8,532 bases of DNA from Porphyromonadaceae bacterium UBA7180 (GTDB taxonomy: Bacteria; Bacteroidota; Bacteroidia; Bacteroidales; Muribaculaceae). A model generated the notes under the pieces. That model did no database searches and was not told the DNA's origin. It saw nothing but the letters and a program-made list of their open reading frames with translations. Shown here in pieces: positions 1-6,008 of this stretch. Both the position numbers and the translations under genes were made by a program. The stretch covers positions 1 to 8,532 of the forward strand of contig DKVK01000089.1 of the NCBI GenBank assembly GCA_002491165.1, read 5' to 3'. Positions within the stretch are counted from its first letter, which is position 1. The number at the start of each line of letters is the position of its first letter.

Positions 1-1
1 C

Positions 2-142
2 GACGAAAGCTATGCCGGCGCACGCTTCTTCACGCGTGAAGAACTCGACGCCCTCTGCGGCAGCGGCCGGCTGACCCCGAACTTCGAGCAGGAATACCGC
101 GTCTACATCCGCCCGCTGTTGGCGACGGTATATGACTTATAA
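2..142 (+). CDS. C-terminal end of an unidentified protein (partial, cut by window edge)
   Basis: An open frame runs from the left edge to a TAA at 140-142 and gives 46 residues, starting DESYAGARFFTREELDAL and ending LATVYDL. The upstream part lies outside the window. The stretch has coding-like composition, with G/C-rich third positions like the neighbouring genes, and it converges on the DUF4230-like gene with 26 bases between the two stops. The pattern of an aromatic 'RFFTREEL' block followed by 'LTPNF' resembles the tail of some Nudix hydrolases, where an EEL helix and an LTP segment follow the Nudix box. The diagnostic Nudix box itself is not in the window, so this is only a guess. No clear terminator follows the stop. 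Confidence 0.6.
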   Translation, partial: DESYAGARFFTREELDALCGSGRLTPNFEQEYRVYIRPLLATVYDL

Positions 143-168
143 ATCTGATGAGACTGATAAAAGCGGTG

Positions 169-753
169 TCACGGCGCCAGCTCTATGTACAGCCCCGGGA
201 AAGTGGAGAAGAGCTTCTGCAGCGTTTCGCGGGCGCCGGCGCGTGCTTCTCTTACATAGCCGCGGTCGTAGGCCAGGCGTTGCTTGCGCGCCACGAGCCG
301 CGTCTTGGCGGTGTTCTCCTCCGAGGCACTGAGCGACGCCGGAAGCAGCGGGTGCCTCACGTCCCAGACATCCACCACACGGTAGCTGCCCGGCTCTGTG
401 GATTCCAGGAGCTCCACCTTCTCGGGCGGCAGGGTGATGCGGATTGAGTCGCGGCCGATGCTGTCGATGCGCAGTTTTTCAAGGTCGTAGCTCACCGTGC
501 CGGTGAGGCGCACGGTGGCGAAGATGCCCTTGCCGTTGACGGTGTCGCGCATCGAGGTCTCTTCATAAATCTCGAGTGACTGGAGGCGCACCATCTCGCG
601 GATTTGCTTCACGCGCGCTTCGGTGATGGTGCGTTTGGTCATCGGCGCAGTGTCGGCGCCTGACGGCCATAGCAATACTACCGCTGCCGCGAGGATTACT
701 ATTATGAGTACAACCAGCATACGGCCGGTGCCGAAAATACGGAACGGTTTCAT
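169..753 (-). CDS. DUF4230-like membrane-anchored protein
   Basis: The protein has 194 residues. It has a short basic N-terminus and one strongly hydrophobic helix at about residues 11-29, then a soluble domain that should lie in the periplasm. The body looks like the DUF4230 family common in Bacteroidetes: a 'VKQIREMVRLQSLEI' helix-strand near residue 48, then strands around 'FATVRLTGTVSYDLEKLRID', then 'IRITLPPEKVELL', and a charged amphipathic helix toward the C-terminus. The function of the family is unknown to me. Its start codon overlaps the stop of the upstream DUF4230-like gene by four bases (ATGA at 750-753), so the two are almost certainly co-translated. The family call rests on pattern memory, not a search. 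The open frame and gene pairing are solid. Confidence 0.75.
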   Translation of the reverse strand: MKPFRIFGTGRMLVVLIIVILAAAVVLLWPSGADTAPMTKRTITEARVKQIREMVRLQSLEIYEETSMRDTVNGKGIFATVRLTGTVSYDLEKLRIDSIGRDSIRITLPPEKVELLESTEPGSYRVVDVWDVRHPLLPASLSASEENTAKTRLVARKQRLAYDRGYVREARAGARETLQKLFSTFPGLYIELAP

Positions 754-1370
754 TCGAAAGTGACGTTAAGTGTGTAACCATAATCGGAGAAGAGCCCGGT
801 GAGGTAAGAGGTGATTTTCTGGCGTCCTTTCTCGGTAAGTGCCTGCGAGAAACGGGGATTCTTCTCAATCTCTGTGCGGAGCATGGTGTTCATCTCCTCT
901 TTGAGTTGTGCGCGTTCGGCCGCTGAGATGTCGGAGCGCAGGCCGGTGACGCGGTAATGCTCTTCTCGGAGCTGCGGGTCGCGGCCGGCCGTCTCGGTGA
1001 CGATGCGGGGCAGACGCAGCGAGGCGGTGTGCGCGGCGGTGTCGACGTTCAGCGCGTTGTCGGGAAGCTGCGAGAGGTCGATGTAGGCACGCAGGTATGT
1101 GTCATAGCTGTACGCACCTTTGCGGTCGCCGATTTTCAGCGAGTTGAGCACGGCCTGTCCTTTTTGGCGCAGCGTAGTGGCGTCGGAATACTTCAGGTCT
1201 TCGATGGTGCCTGTTTTGGTGACGGTCATCTCTGCGAGTACGAGTTTGCCCACCTTCCTCACGTCCGTAACCGAGGGGACGGCTGTGGCGTCGGCTTCGG
1301 GTGCGGAATTGCGGCAGCCGCAGAGCAGCAGAAACGACAGCATTAAAACACTTAAGATTTTCTTATTCAT
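750..1370 (-). CDS. DUF4230-like predicted lipoprotein
   Basis: I chose the ATG at 1368-1370, which gives 206 residues. Two TTG codons just upstream (1371-1376) could extend it by two residues, but the ATG gives a clean signal peptide: MNKKI, a hydrophobic run, then the lipobox-like end LLCGC with the lipidated cysteine at residue 19. The mature part contains 'VRKVGKLVLAEMTVTKTG', 'YLRAYIDLSQL' and 'ASLRLPRIV', matching in order the strand pattern of the neighbouring protein (VKQI..., FATVRLTGTV, IRITLPPEKV). The two therefore look like diverged paralogues of the DUF4230 type. The C-terminal third is helical and charged. It is the first gene of a two-gene leftward unit and overlaps the next by ATGA. 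Function is unknown. An envelope location is inferred from the lipobox. Confidence 0.78.
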   Translation of the reverse strand: MNKKILSVLMLSFLLLCGCRNSAPEADATAVPSVTDVRKVGKLVLAEMTVTKTGTIEDLKYSDATTLRQKGQAVLNSLKIGDRKGAYSYDTYLRAYIDLSQLPDNALNVDTAAHTASLRLPRIVTETAGRDPQLREEHYRVTGLRSDISAAERAQLKEEMNTMLRTEIEKNPRFSQALTEKGRQKITSYLTGLFSDYGYTLNVTFE

Positions 1371-1381
1371 CAACAAATATC

Positions 1382-1430
1382 AATTAATTTACCCAGGTTT
1401 CGTATTTACCGAAACTTGAATTAATTTACC
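1382..1430. repeat. 12-base direct repeat with a third half-copy, upstream of the DUF4230 pair
   Basis: AATTAATTTACC occurs exactly at 1382-1393 and again at 1419-1430. A shorter copy, ATTTACC, sits between them at 1404-1410. The ATTTACC cores start at 1387, 1404 and 1424, so they are 17 and 20 bases apart. Between the outer copies, GTTTCG (1397-1402) and CGAAAC (1410-1415) form a 6-base inverted repeat. The block ends 12 bases before the lipoprotein start, where a promoter or operator for the leftward pair would be expected. I could not find a good TTTG/TAnnTTTG promoter here, so a regulatory role is inferred from position only. Confidence 0.4.
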
Positions 1431-1574
1431 GTATAGACACCCAAAAACCGAAAAAGTTAACAAAGCCACGATAAAAATTCATATCATGGAATAAAACATC
1501 TCAAGTTCGGGATAAAAATGGCTGAGTACCTGATTTGTTTCAGAGCCATATAATCGTGATTTAGATTTCTATCA

Positions 1575-1664
1575 TGCAGCACTATTTGGCGCGTCACTTC
1601 GTTCCCGCTCGCAGAATTTGCGTAAAAACAATAGTGCCGTGCCTTTTCGGGGCACGGCTTTTTT
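1575..1664 (+). ncRNA. Candidate small RNA ending in an intrinsic terminator
   Basis: No rightward protein gene ends near the strong terminator at 1636-1664, so it may end a non-coding transcript. GCACTATT at 1579-1586 is the exact reverse complement of AATAGTGC at 1630-1637, which would close an outer stem. Inside it CGCA (1610-1613) and TGCG (1619-1622) can form a small hairpin. The outer stem overlaps the 5' terminator arm by two bases, so the two pairings partly compete. A weak promoter could be TAGATTTC at 1562-1569, 7 of 8 to TAnnTTTG, with TTTC at 1538-1541 twenty bases before it. That predicts a start near 1572-1577 and an RNA of about 90 bases. No known RNA family is recognised. The terminator may instead serve the leftward HD transcript. 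Confidence 0.35.
1636..1664 (+). terminator. Rho-independent terminator, rightward (possibly bidirectional)
   Basis: GCCGTGCC (1636-1643) pairs perfectly with GGCACGGC (1651-1658) around a 7-base loop, and six T follow at 1659-1664. This is a textbook intrinsic terminator on the + strand. Read leftward, the same stem is followed by ACTATTG and then five T, so it might also end the HD-gene transcript about 60-85 bases past its stop, but less efficiently. Confidence 0.8.
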
Positions 1665-1721
1665 AATGGGTTGATGACCTGTCAGGATTTAAATGTTACG
1701 GAGACCGGAGAGGCCGCGCGG

Positions 1722-2327
1722 TCAGCCGAGTTTTCGTTCGGTGAATTTGGCGGCTACGGTGTCGGCGAGCTGGAGGAGCGTGACCAGGGGGTACATTTCT
1801 TCGGCTTTGCGGTAGTTGCCCACCTCTTCGGCGTTGCTGCGGTCGATGCTCCAGGGACCCATATGCCAGCGTATGGCGCACACTTCGGCATCTTCCAGCC
1901 CCAGACCCATTTGCAGTATCATGACCACCGATTTTTCGCCGTGGCCTATGGGGAGGCCGGAGTAGTCGGTGCCGTATTCGGCTTTCCCGAAGTCCACCTG
2001 CGCGCCGCGTTTGCGGAAGTAGAGGTTGGCTTTGCAGACGTCGTGGAGCAGTGCCGCTACCTTGATGCTGTCGTCGGAGATTTTCTCGAATATGTCGGGG
2101 CGGTCCACAGCCAACGCCTTTTTCAGTGCCACGGCGGCTTCGTAGACGTTCAGCGAGTGGAGCATGAGTCCCCCCTCGAAGCAGAGGTGGTTTTTCATCG
2201 ATGCCGGTGCCTCGAAGAAGCCCGATTTTTCAAGTTGCGGGATAAAGTAGTCCATATCCTCGATGCCGGTGGAACGCAGCAGGTCGAGGAACTGGGTTTT
2301 ATATTTTCTGAGTTCTTCCTTGTCCAT
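1722..2327 (-). CDS. HD-domain phosphohydrolase of unknown substrate
   Basis: The protein has 201 residues when started at the ATG at 2325-2327. An upstream ATG at 2363 would add 12 residues but lies upstream of the transcription start predicted from the promoter at 2333-2364, so I reject it. Metal-binding HD residues are visible in order: His57 in GLMLHSLNV, His95-Asp96 in ALLHDVCK, His129 in PIGHGEKS, His155 in IRWHMG and Asp189 in LQLADTVA. This spacing fits a full HD superfamily phosphohydrolase, a metal-dependent enzyme usually acting on nucleotides or phosphoesters. There is no signal peptide or membrane helix, so it should be cytosolic. The substrate cannot be told from sequence. It is transcribed divergently from the rnf operon, and the two promoters share a repeat. 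Confidence 0.87.
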   Translation of the reverse strand: MDKEELRKYKTQFLDLLRSTGIEDMDYFIPQLEKSGFFEAPASMKNHLCFEGGLMLHSLNVYEAAVALKKALAVDRPDIFEKISDDSIKVAALLHDVCKANLYFRKRGAQVDFGKAEYGTDYSGLPIGHGEKSVVMILQMGLGLEDAEVCAIRWHMGPWSIDRSNAEEVGNYRKAEEMYPLVTLLQLADTVAAKFTERKLG

Positions 2328-2332
2328 GACTG

Positions 2333-2364
2333 CAAAGTTAGGAATTAATTCGCAATAATGCAAA
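2333..2364 (-). promoter_or_regulatory. Bacteroidetes-type promoter for the HD gene (leftward)
   Basis: On the minus strand the -33 box TTTG (2364-2361, within TTTTTG) is followed after 20 bases by TAACTTTG (2340-2333), a full match to the -7 consensus TAnnTTTG. Known Bacteroidetes sigma-factor promoters have this spacing of about 19-21. The predicted start of transcription falls at about 2330-2328, only a few bases before the ATG at 2327, so the message would have almost no leader. Confidence 0.8.
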
Positions 2365-2375
2365 AAGGATTTTTG
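2361..2375. repeat. Inverted repeat joining the two -33 boxes
   Basis: CAAAAA-GGA-TTTTTG is a perfect 6-base inverted repeat with a 3-base centre. Each arm contains one -33 box (TTTG on its own strand), so the two divergent promoters are placed back to back with mirror-image geometry. Confidence 0.8.
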
Positions 2376-2403
2376 CGGGAGTTAAATAAATATATTATCT
2401 TTG
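2372..2403 (+). promoter_or_regulatory. Bacteroidetes-type promoter for the rseC-rnf operon
   Basis: The -33 box TTTG (2372-2375, within TTTTTG) is followed after 20 bases by TATCTTTG (2396-2403), a full match to TAnnTTTG. Predicted transcription starts near 2406-2409, giving a leader of roughly 11-14 bases before the ATG at 2420. No riboswitch or long 5' leader fits in that space, so control would act at the promoter. Confidence 0.85.
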
Positions 2404-2419
2404 CGCCAAAATCTGATAA

Positions 2420-2860
2420 ATGGACAATCTTTCGGTTGAATACATAGAAGACGACGGCGAGATAACGGCCGTCGACAAAGAGAAAGGGACAGTAACGGTG
2501 CGTCTGGCCAACCCGGAGGAGTGCGGCGGCTGCCCGGCGGCGAAGATATGCGGCGCCGGGAAAGACCTCTCCGACGTGACGGTGCATGTGCGCGACGCGC
2601 AGAATTACCACAAGGGACAACGCGTGACGATGCGCGGCTCCGAACGTCTGCACCGCCGCGCCATAATGCTGGCGACGGTGCTCCCCTGCATCGCCCTTGT
2701 GGCCGTGATGGTGACAGTGTTTCTCCTTACGGGCGAGCAAGGTACGGCGGCTCTTTGCGGCCTCGGCACCACCGTGCTGTTCTTCCTGATACTCTACATG
2801 GCACGAAACCGTATCGCCCACGAGTTCGTGTTCGAGATAGTGGAAAAGGGAGAAAACTGA
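2420..2860 (+). CDS. rseC: RseC/MucC-family protein heading the rnf operon
   Basis: The protein has 146 residues. An N-terminal soluble part has a small beta domain (VEYIEDDGEITAVDKEKGTV) and a cysteine cluster, Cys35, Cys38 and Cys44 in ECGGCPAAKICG. Two membrane helices follow at about 81-103 and 108-127, and then a short charged tail. This layout fits the RseC/MucC family. In E. coli, RseC is named for sigma-E regulation and works with the Rsx (Rnf) proteins to reduce the redox regulator SoxR. In Bacteroidetes it commonly precedes rnfB, and a role in Rnf assembly or redox sensing is likely but unproven. The three cysteines may bind a metal or iron-sulfur cluster. It is the first gene after the promoter, with 42 bases before rnfB. 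Confidence 0.88.
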   Translation: MDNLSVEYIEDDGEITAVDKEKGTVTVRLANPEECGGCPAAKICGAGKDLSDVTVHVRDAQNYHKGQRVTMRGSERLHRRAIMLATVLPCIALVAVMVTVFLLTGEQGTAALCGLGTTVLFFLILYMARNRIAHEFVFEIVEKGEN

Positions 2861-2902
2861 TTCCGCTTTCCATTCCCAGAAACGATTAACCTTAACGAAA
2901 AG

Positions 2903-3721
2903 ATGAACATAATACTTACGACAATCATCGTGCTTGGCATGACGGGCATCGTCGCTGCCGTGGTGCTGTGGTTTGTGGCAAAGCGTTTCCATGTGTACGA
3001 AAACCCGCGCATAGCGGAGATAGAGGAGCTGTTGCCGGGAGCCAATTGCGGCTCGTGCGGCTACAGCGGCTGCCATGCCTTTGCCGTGGCATGTGTGGAA
3101 GCGACGTCGCTCGACGGGATTGAATGTCCCATCACGAGCAACGCCACCATGCACGAGATAGGAGAGATAGTGGGCCTGGCGGCGGCCGAAAATACGGCTC
3201 GCGTGGCCATTGTGAAGTGCAACGGCACGTGCGAGAACCGCCCTCCGCTCAACCGCTGGCAGGGACCGCGTTCATGCGCCCTCGAAGCCTCGCTCTATGT
3301 GGGGCAGAGCGACTGCGCCAACGGTTGCCTCGGTTGCGGCGACTGCGTGGCGGCGTGTCCCTTCGACGCCATTGCCATGAATCAGGAGAGCGGCCTTCCT
3401 CTGGTTGATTACGGGAAATGCGTGGGTTGCGGCCGCTGTGTGGCGGCGTGTCCGCGCGGCGTGATGGACCTCGCCGTCTTCGACGCTTCCAAACCCCTTG
3501 TCCACGTGGCCTGCAACAACCACGACCGCGGCCCGGCCGCCATGAAGGTGTGCAAGGTGTCGTGCATCGGTTGCGGCAAATGTGTGAAAGTGTGTCCCGC
3601 GGGCGCCGTTGCCGTCAAGGAGTTCCTGGCCGGCATCGACAGCGAAAAATGCACCGGCTGCGGCACATGCGTGGAAGCGTGTCCGCGCAACTCTATCACC
3701 TCTTACAACAAAGAATCATGA
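2903..3721 (+). CDS. rnfB: RnfB, iron-sulfur subunit of the Rnf complex
   Basis: The protein has 272 residues. A membrane helix at about 3-25 anchors it. Then comes the RnfB-type Fe-S domain with Cys49, Cys52, Cys57 and Cys75 (ANCGSCGYSGC). Four ferredoxin motifs CxxCxxCxxxCP follow: 142/145/148/152, 173/176/179/183, 221/224/227/231 and 250/253/256/260. It can therefore hold about five [4Fe-4S] clusters, against three in the shorter E. coli RsxB. Extra cysteines at 106, 110, 204 and 217 are also present. RnfB is the likely entry point for electrons from reduced ferredoxin at the cytoplasmic face. The long form is typical of clostridial and Bacteroidetes Rnf. Its stop overlaps the rnfC start by ATGA (3718-3721). 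Confidence 0.96.
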   Translation: MNIILTTIIVLGMTGIVAAVVLWFVAKRFHVYENPRIAEIEELLPGANCGSCGYSGCHAFAVACVEATSLDGIECPITSNATMHEIGEIVGLAAAENTARVAIVKCNGTCENRPPLNRWQGPRSCALEASLYVGQSDCANGCLGCGDCVAACPFDAIAMNQESGLPLVDYGKCVGCGRCVAACPRGVMDLAVFDASKPLVHVACNNHDRGPAAMKVCKVSCIGCGKCVKVCPAGAVAVKEFLAGIDSEKCTGCGTCVEACPRNSITSYNKES

Positions 3722-5040
3722 AGACATTCAGACGCGGAGGGGTGCATCCCGACCCTTCCAAAATAACGGCCGACGTGCCCATAGCGCCGCTGGCGGCCTC
3801 GGCGAAGGTTGAGTTGCCGCTCTCGCAGTGCATCGGCGCGCCGTCGGTGCCGGTGGTGAAGCCCGGCGACGCCGTCGTGGCGGGACAGATGGTGGCAAAG
3901 GCCGGCGGCTTCGTCGGAGCTCCCGTACATTCCCCCGTCAGCGGCACGGTGAAGAAAATAGAGAAAACCCGCTCCCCGCAAGGACTCTGGCAGGAAACCG
4001 TAATCATAGAGGCCGACCCGGAGAGCGTCAATCCGCAGCCGCTGGCCGGGCGTGCGGACGAACTGAAGCCGGAAGACCTGAAACTAGAACCCTCCGAGAT
4101 AGTGAAGCGCATCTCCGAAGCAGGTATCGTTGGCCTCGGCGGTGCCACCTTCCCCACGCACGTGAAGCTCTCTATTCCCGACGGCAAGAAAGCCGAGATG
4201 ATAATCATCAACGGCGCCGAGTGCGAACCTTACCTGACGTGCGACGACCGTCTGATGCGCACCTGCGCGGCGCAGATAATATCCGGGACGAAACTGCTGA
4301 TGCGAGCCGTGGGCGTTGACCGCGCCATAGTGGGCATCGAGGAGAACAAGCCCGAGGCCATCGAGGCCATGCGCTTCGCCGCCACGGTGTCCCCCGGAAT
4401 CGAAGTCGTGGAACTTAAGAAACGCTACCCGCAAGGGGGGGAAAAGCAACTGATCGAAGCCCTGACGGGCCGCGAAGTGCCGATGGGAGGACTGCCGGTG
4501 GACGTCGGCTGTGTGGTGGACAATGTAGCCACCGCCTACGCCGTCTTCGACGCTGTGTGCCGCCGCCGTCCGCTCACACAGAGGGTGGTGACCGTAACCG
4601 GACCGTCGCTGACGAATCCCGGCAACTTCCTCGTTCCTTTCGGCACGCCGATAAGCCGGCTCATAGAGGCGGCCGGCGGACTGCCCGACGACACCGGCAA
4701 GGTGATAGCCGGCGGCCCGATGATGGGCCGCGCCGTGAGCAATCTCGACGCCCCGACGACCAAAGGCCTCGGCGGTATACTGGTGTTGCCCGAAAGCATG
4801 TCCCGGCGTCCCGCGGTGCAACCCTGCATCCGCTGCGCCAAATGCGTGGAAGCCTGCCCGATGGGGCTCGAACCCTACCTGCTGGCCTCGCTGAGCCGAC
4901 TGGGACGCTACGAGGACGCCGCGCGGCGCACCATAATGGGGTGCATAGAGTGCGGCTGCTGCAGCTACTCCTGCCCCTCGGGTCGCCCGATACTCGATTT
5001 TATAAAACTGGGTAAACTTAACTTACGCAAGAAGAAATGA
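3718..5040 (+). CDS. rnfC: RnfC, NADH/FMN-binding subunit of the Rnf complex
   Basis: I chose the ATG at 3718, overlapping the rnfB stop. The frame stays open back to 3418, but that part only reads rnfB out of frame. The product has 440 residues. Residues 1-100 are the RnfC N-terminal sandwich domain (MKTFRRGGVHPD, HSPVSGTV). Residues 125-265 are the NuoF-like NADH/FMN domain, with GLGGATFPTHVK (139-150), NGAECEPYLTCDDR (165-178) and KRYPQGGEKQL (235-245). A SLBB-like region follows (about 285-335). Two clusters lie near the end: Cys370/373/376/380 and Cys409/412/415/419. It lacks the long alanine-rich tail of gammaproteobacterial RnfC. It is the peripheral subunit that exchanges electrons with NAD(H). 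A run of seven G lies inside the conserved PQGGEK codons. Its stop overlaps rnfD by ATGA. Confidence 0.97.
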   Translation: MKTFRRGGVHPDPSKITADVPIAPLAASAKVELPLSQCIGAPSVPVVKPGDAVVAGQMVAKAGGFVGAPVHSPVSGTVKKIEKTRSPQGLWQETVIIEADPESVNPQPLAGRADELKPEDLKLEPSEIVKRISEAGIVGLGGATFPTHVKLSIPDGKKAEMIIINGAECEPYLTCDDRLMRTCAAQIISGTKLLMRAVGVDRAIVGIEENKPEAIEAMRFAATVSPGIEVVELKKRYPQGGEKQLIEALTGREVPMGGLPVDVGCVVDNVATAYAVFDAVCRRRPLTQRVVTVTGPSLTNPGNFLVPFGTPISRLIEAAGGLPDDTGKVIAGGPMMGRAVSNLDAPTTKGLGGILVLPESMSRRPAVQPCIRCAKCVEACPMGLEPYLLASLSRLGRYEDAARRTIMGCIECGCCSYSCPSGRPILDFIKLGKLNLRKKK

Positions 5041-6008
5041 AAGAACTCACGATATCCCTGTCGCCGCATGTGCACAGCGGGCGCACGCTGGACCGCTGCA
5101 TGTGGAACGTAGTGATAGCCCTGATACCCACCTTCGCGGTGGCGGTGTGGACGTTCGGCGCCCCGGCGCTGTGGGTAGTGCTCACCAGCGTGGCGGCGTG
5201 CCTCGCCACCGAATACGCCATAGAGCGCTGGCTCTTCCACCGTCCCTGCACTCTGACCAACGGCTCGGCGCTCATCACCGGCCTGCTCCTGGGCTTCAAC
5301 CTGCCCAGCATCCTGCCGCTGTGGATGGTAATCATCGGCGGCGTGGTGGCCGTCGGCATCGGCAAGATGTCGTTCGGCGGACTGGGCCAGAACATTTGGA
5401 ACCCGGCCCTTGTGGGGCGCGTGTTCCTGTTGCTCTCCTTCCCGGCGGCCATGACCACATGGCCCGCGGTGCAGTCGGGCATGGACGCCGCGACGGGAGC
5501 TACCGTCCAGGCCGACGCCTCGACGGGCGCCACTCTGCTGGCGCAGCTCAACGCCGGTCACGACTCCATGGACGGTGCCCACCTAATGGACATGCTCGTC
5601 GGGCACATGAACGGCTCGCTCGGCGAGGTAGGCTCCATAGCCATCCTGCTGGGCCTCGTCTACCTGCTGTGCACGCGCACCATCACGTGGCACATCCCGG
5701 TGTCGGTGCTGGCTTCGGCGGCTTTCTTTTCGTGGGCCTTCGGCGGCAACCCGCTGCTCGACCTGCTGGCAGGCGGCCTGCTGCTCGGCGCCGTTTTCAT
5801 GGCCACCGACTACGTTACGTCGCCCATGACGCACGCCGGACAGATACTCTTCGGCATCTGCATCGGCGCCATCACGATGGTAATCCGCCGCTTCGGCAGC
5901 TATCCCGAGGGAGTCTCGTTCGCCATCCTGCTGATGAACAGCTTCGTGCCACTCATCAACCGTTACATGCACCCACACGTACTGGGAGAAAGGAGGAAGA
6001 AGAAATGA
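5037..6008 (+). CDS. rnfD: RnfD, membrane flavoprotein subunit of the Rnf complex
   Basis: The protein has 323 residues with roughly nine or ten hydrophobic segments, in two groups either side of a central hydrophilic loop (about 143-195). Family signatures are visible: SPHVHSGRT at the start, TNGSALITGLLLGFNLP (74-90), GQNIWNPALVGR (117-128), GSLGEVGSIAILLG (193-206) and ATDYVTSPMT (256-265). RnfD/NqrB proteins bind FMN covalently through the last threonine of a (S/T)GAT motif, added by ApbE. Here DASTGATLL (160-168, Thr166) is the canonical-looking site. A second match, DAATGATVQ (150-158, Thr156), lies ten residues before it. RnfD forms part of the ion-translocating core. It overlaps both neighbours by ATGA. 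The lysine/arginine-rich tail is probably cytoplasmic. Confidence 0.97.
   Translation: MKELTISLSPHVHSGRTLDRCMWNVVIALIPTFAVAVWTFGAPALWVVLTSVAACLATEYAIERWLFHRPCTLTNGSALITGLLLGFNLPSILPLWMVIIGGVVAVGIGKMSFGGLGQNIWNPALVGRVFLLLSFPAAMTTWPAVQSGMDAATGATVQADASTGATLLAQLNAGHDSMDGAHLMDMLVGHMNGSLGEVGSIAILLGLVYLLCTRTITWHIPVSVLASAAFFSWAFGGNPLLDLLAGGLLLGAVFMATDYVTSPMTHAGQILFGICIGAITMVIRRFGSYPEGVSFAILLMNSFVPLINRYMHPHVLGERRKKK

Larger units (their letters stand above)
1371..1721. other. 351-base intergenic region without a protein gene
   Basis: This lies between the HD gene and the DUF4230 pair, both transcribed leftward. Bases 1371-1560 are AT-rich, clearly unlike the flanking GC-rich genes. They contain the direct repeats at 1382-1430 and two copies of GATAAAAAT (1470-1478 and 1511-1519). 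The right part, about 1562-1664, has RNA-like structure and ends in a rightward terminator. Near the HD stop, GACCG at 1703-1707 can pair with CGGTC at 1719-1723, too weak and with too little T-run to call a terminator. Open frames crossing the region are short and run into the HD gene antisense, so I see no credible protein here. Confidence 0.6.

Noticed and set aside
1671..2348. Plus-strand open frame of 225 residues over the HD gene
   Set aside because: It mirrors the HD gene, whose metal-binding motifs are intact on the minus strand. No promoter or domain supports the + frame, and it begins just after a + strand terminator.
2328..2363. Upstream ATG adding 12 residues to the HD protein
   Set aside because: It lies upstream of the transcription start predicted from the fully matching promoter at 2333-2364, so it would not be transcribed from it.
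2345..3154. Minus-strand open frame of 269 residues across rseC and the start of rnfB
   Set aside because: It is antisense to two clear genes, spans the divergent promoter region, and has His/Arg-rich low-information composition.
3418..3717. Possible 100-residue N-terminal extension of RnfC
   Set aside because: This part reads rnfB in another frame and is Arg/Cys-rich noise. The canonical RnfC start MKTFRRGGVHP begins at 3718 with an ATGA overlap.
4084..4821. Minus-strand open frame of 245 residues inside rnfC
   Set aside because: It is antisense to the conserved FMN/NADH domain of RnfC and shows only mirrored codon composition.
5102..6004. Possible 301-residue N-terminal extension of RnfG, making a fusion
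   Set aside because: The extension is rnfD read out of frame. RnfG of normal length starts at 6005 with its membrane helix, overlapping the rnfD stop.
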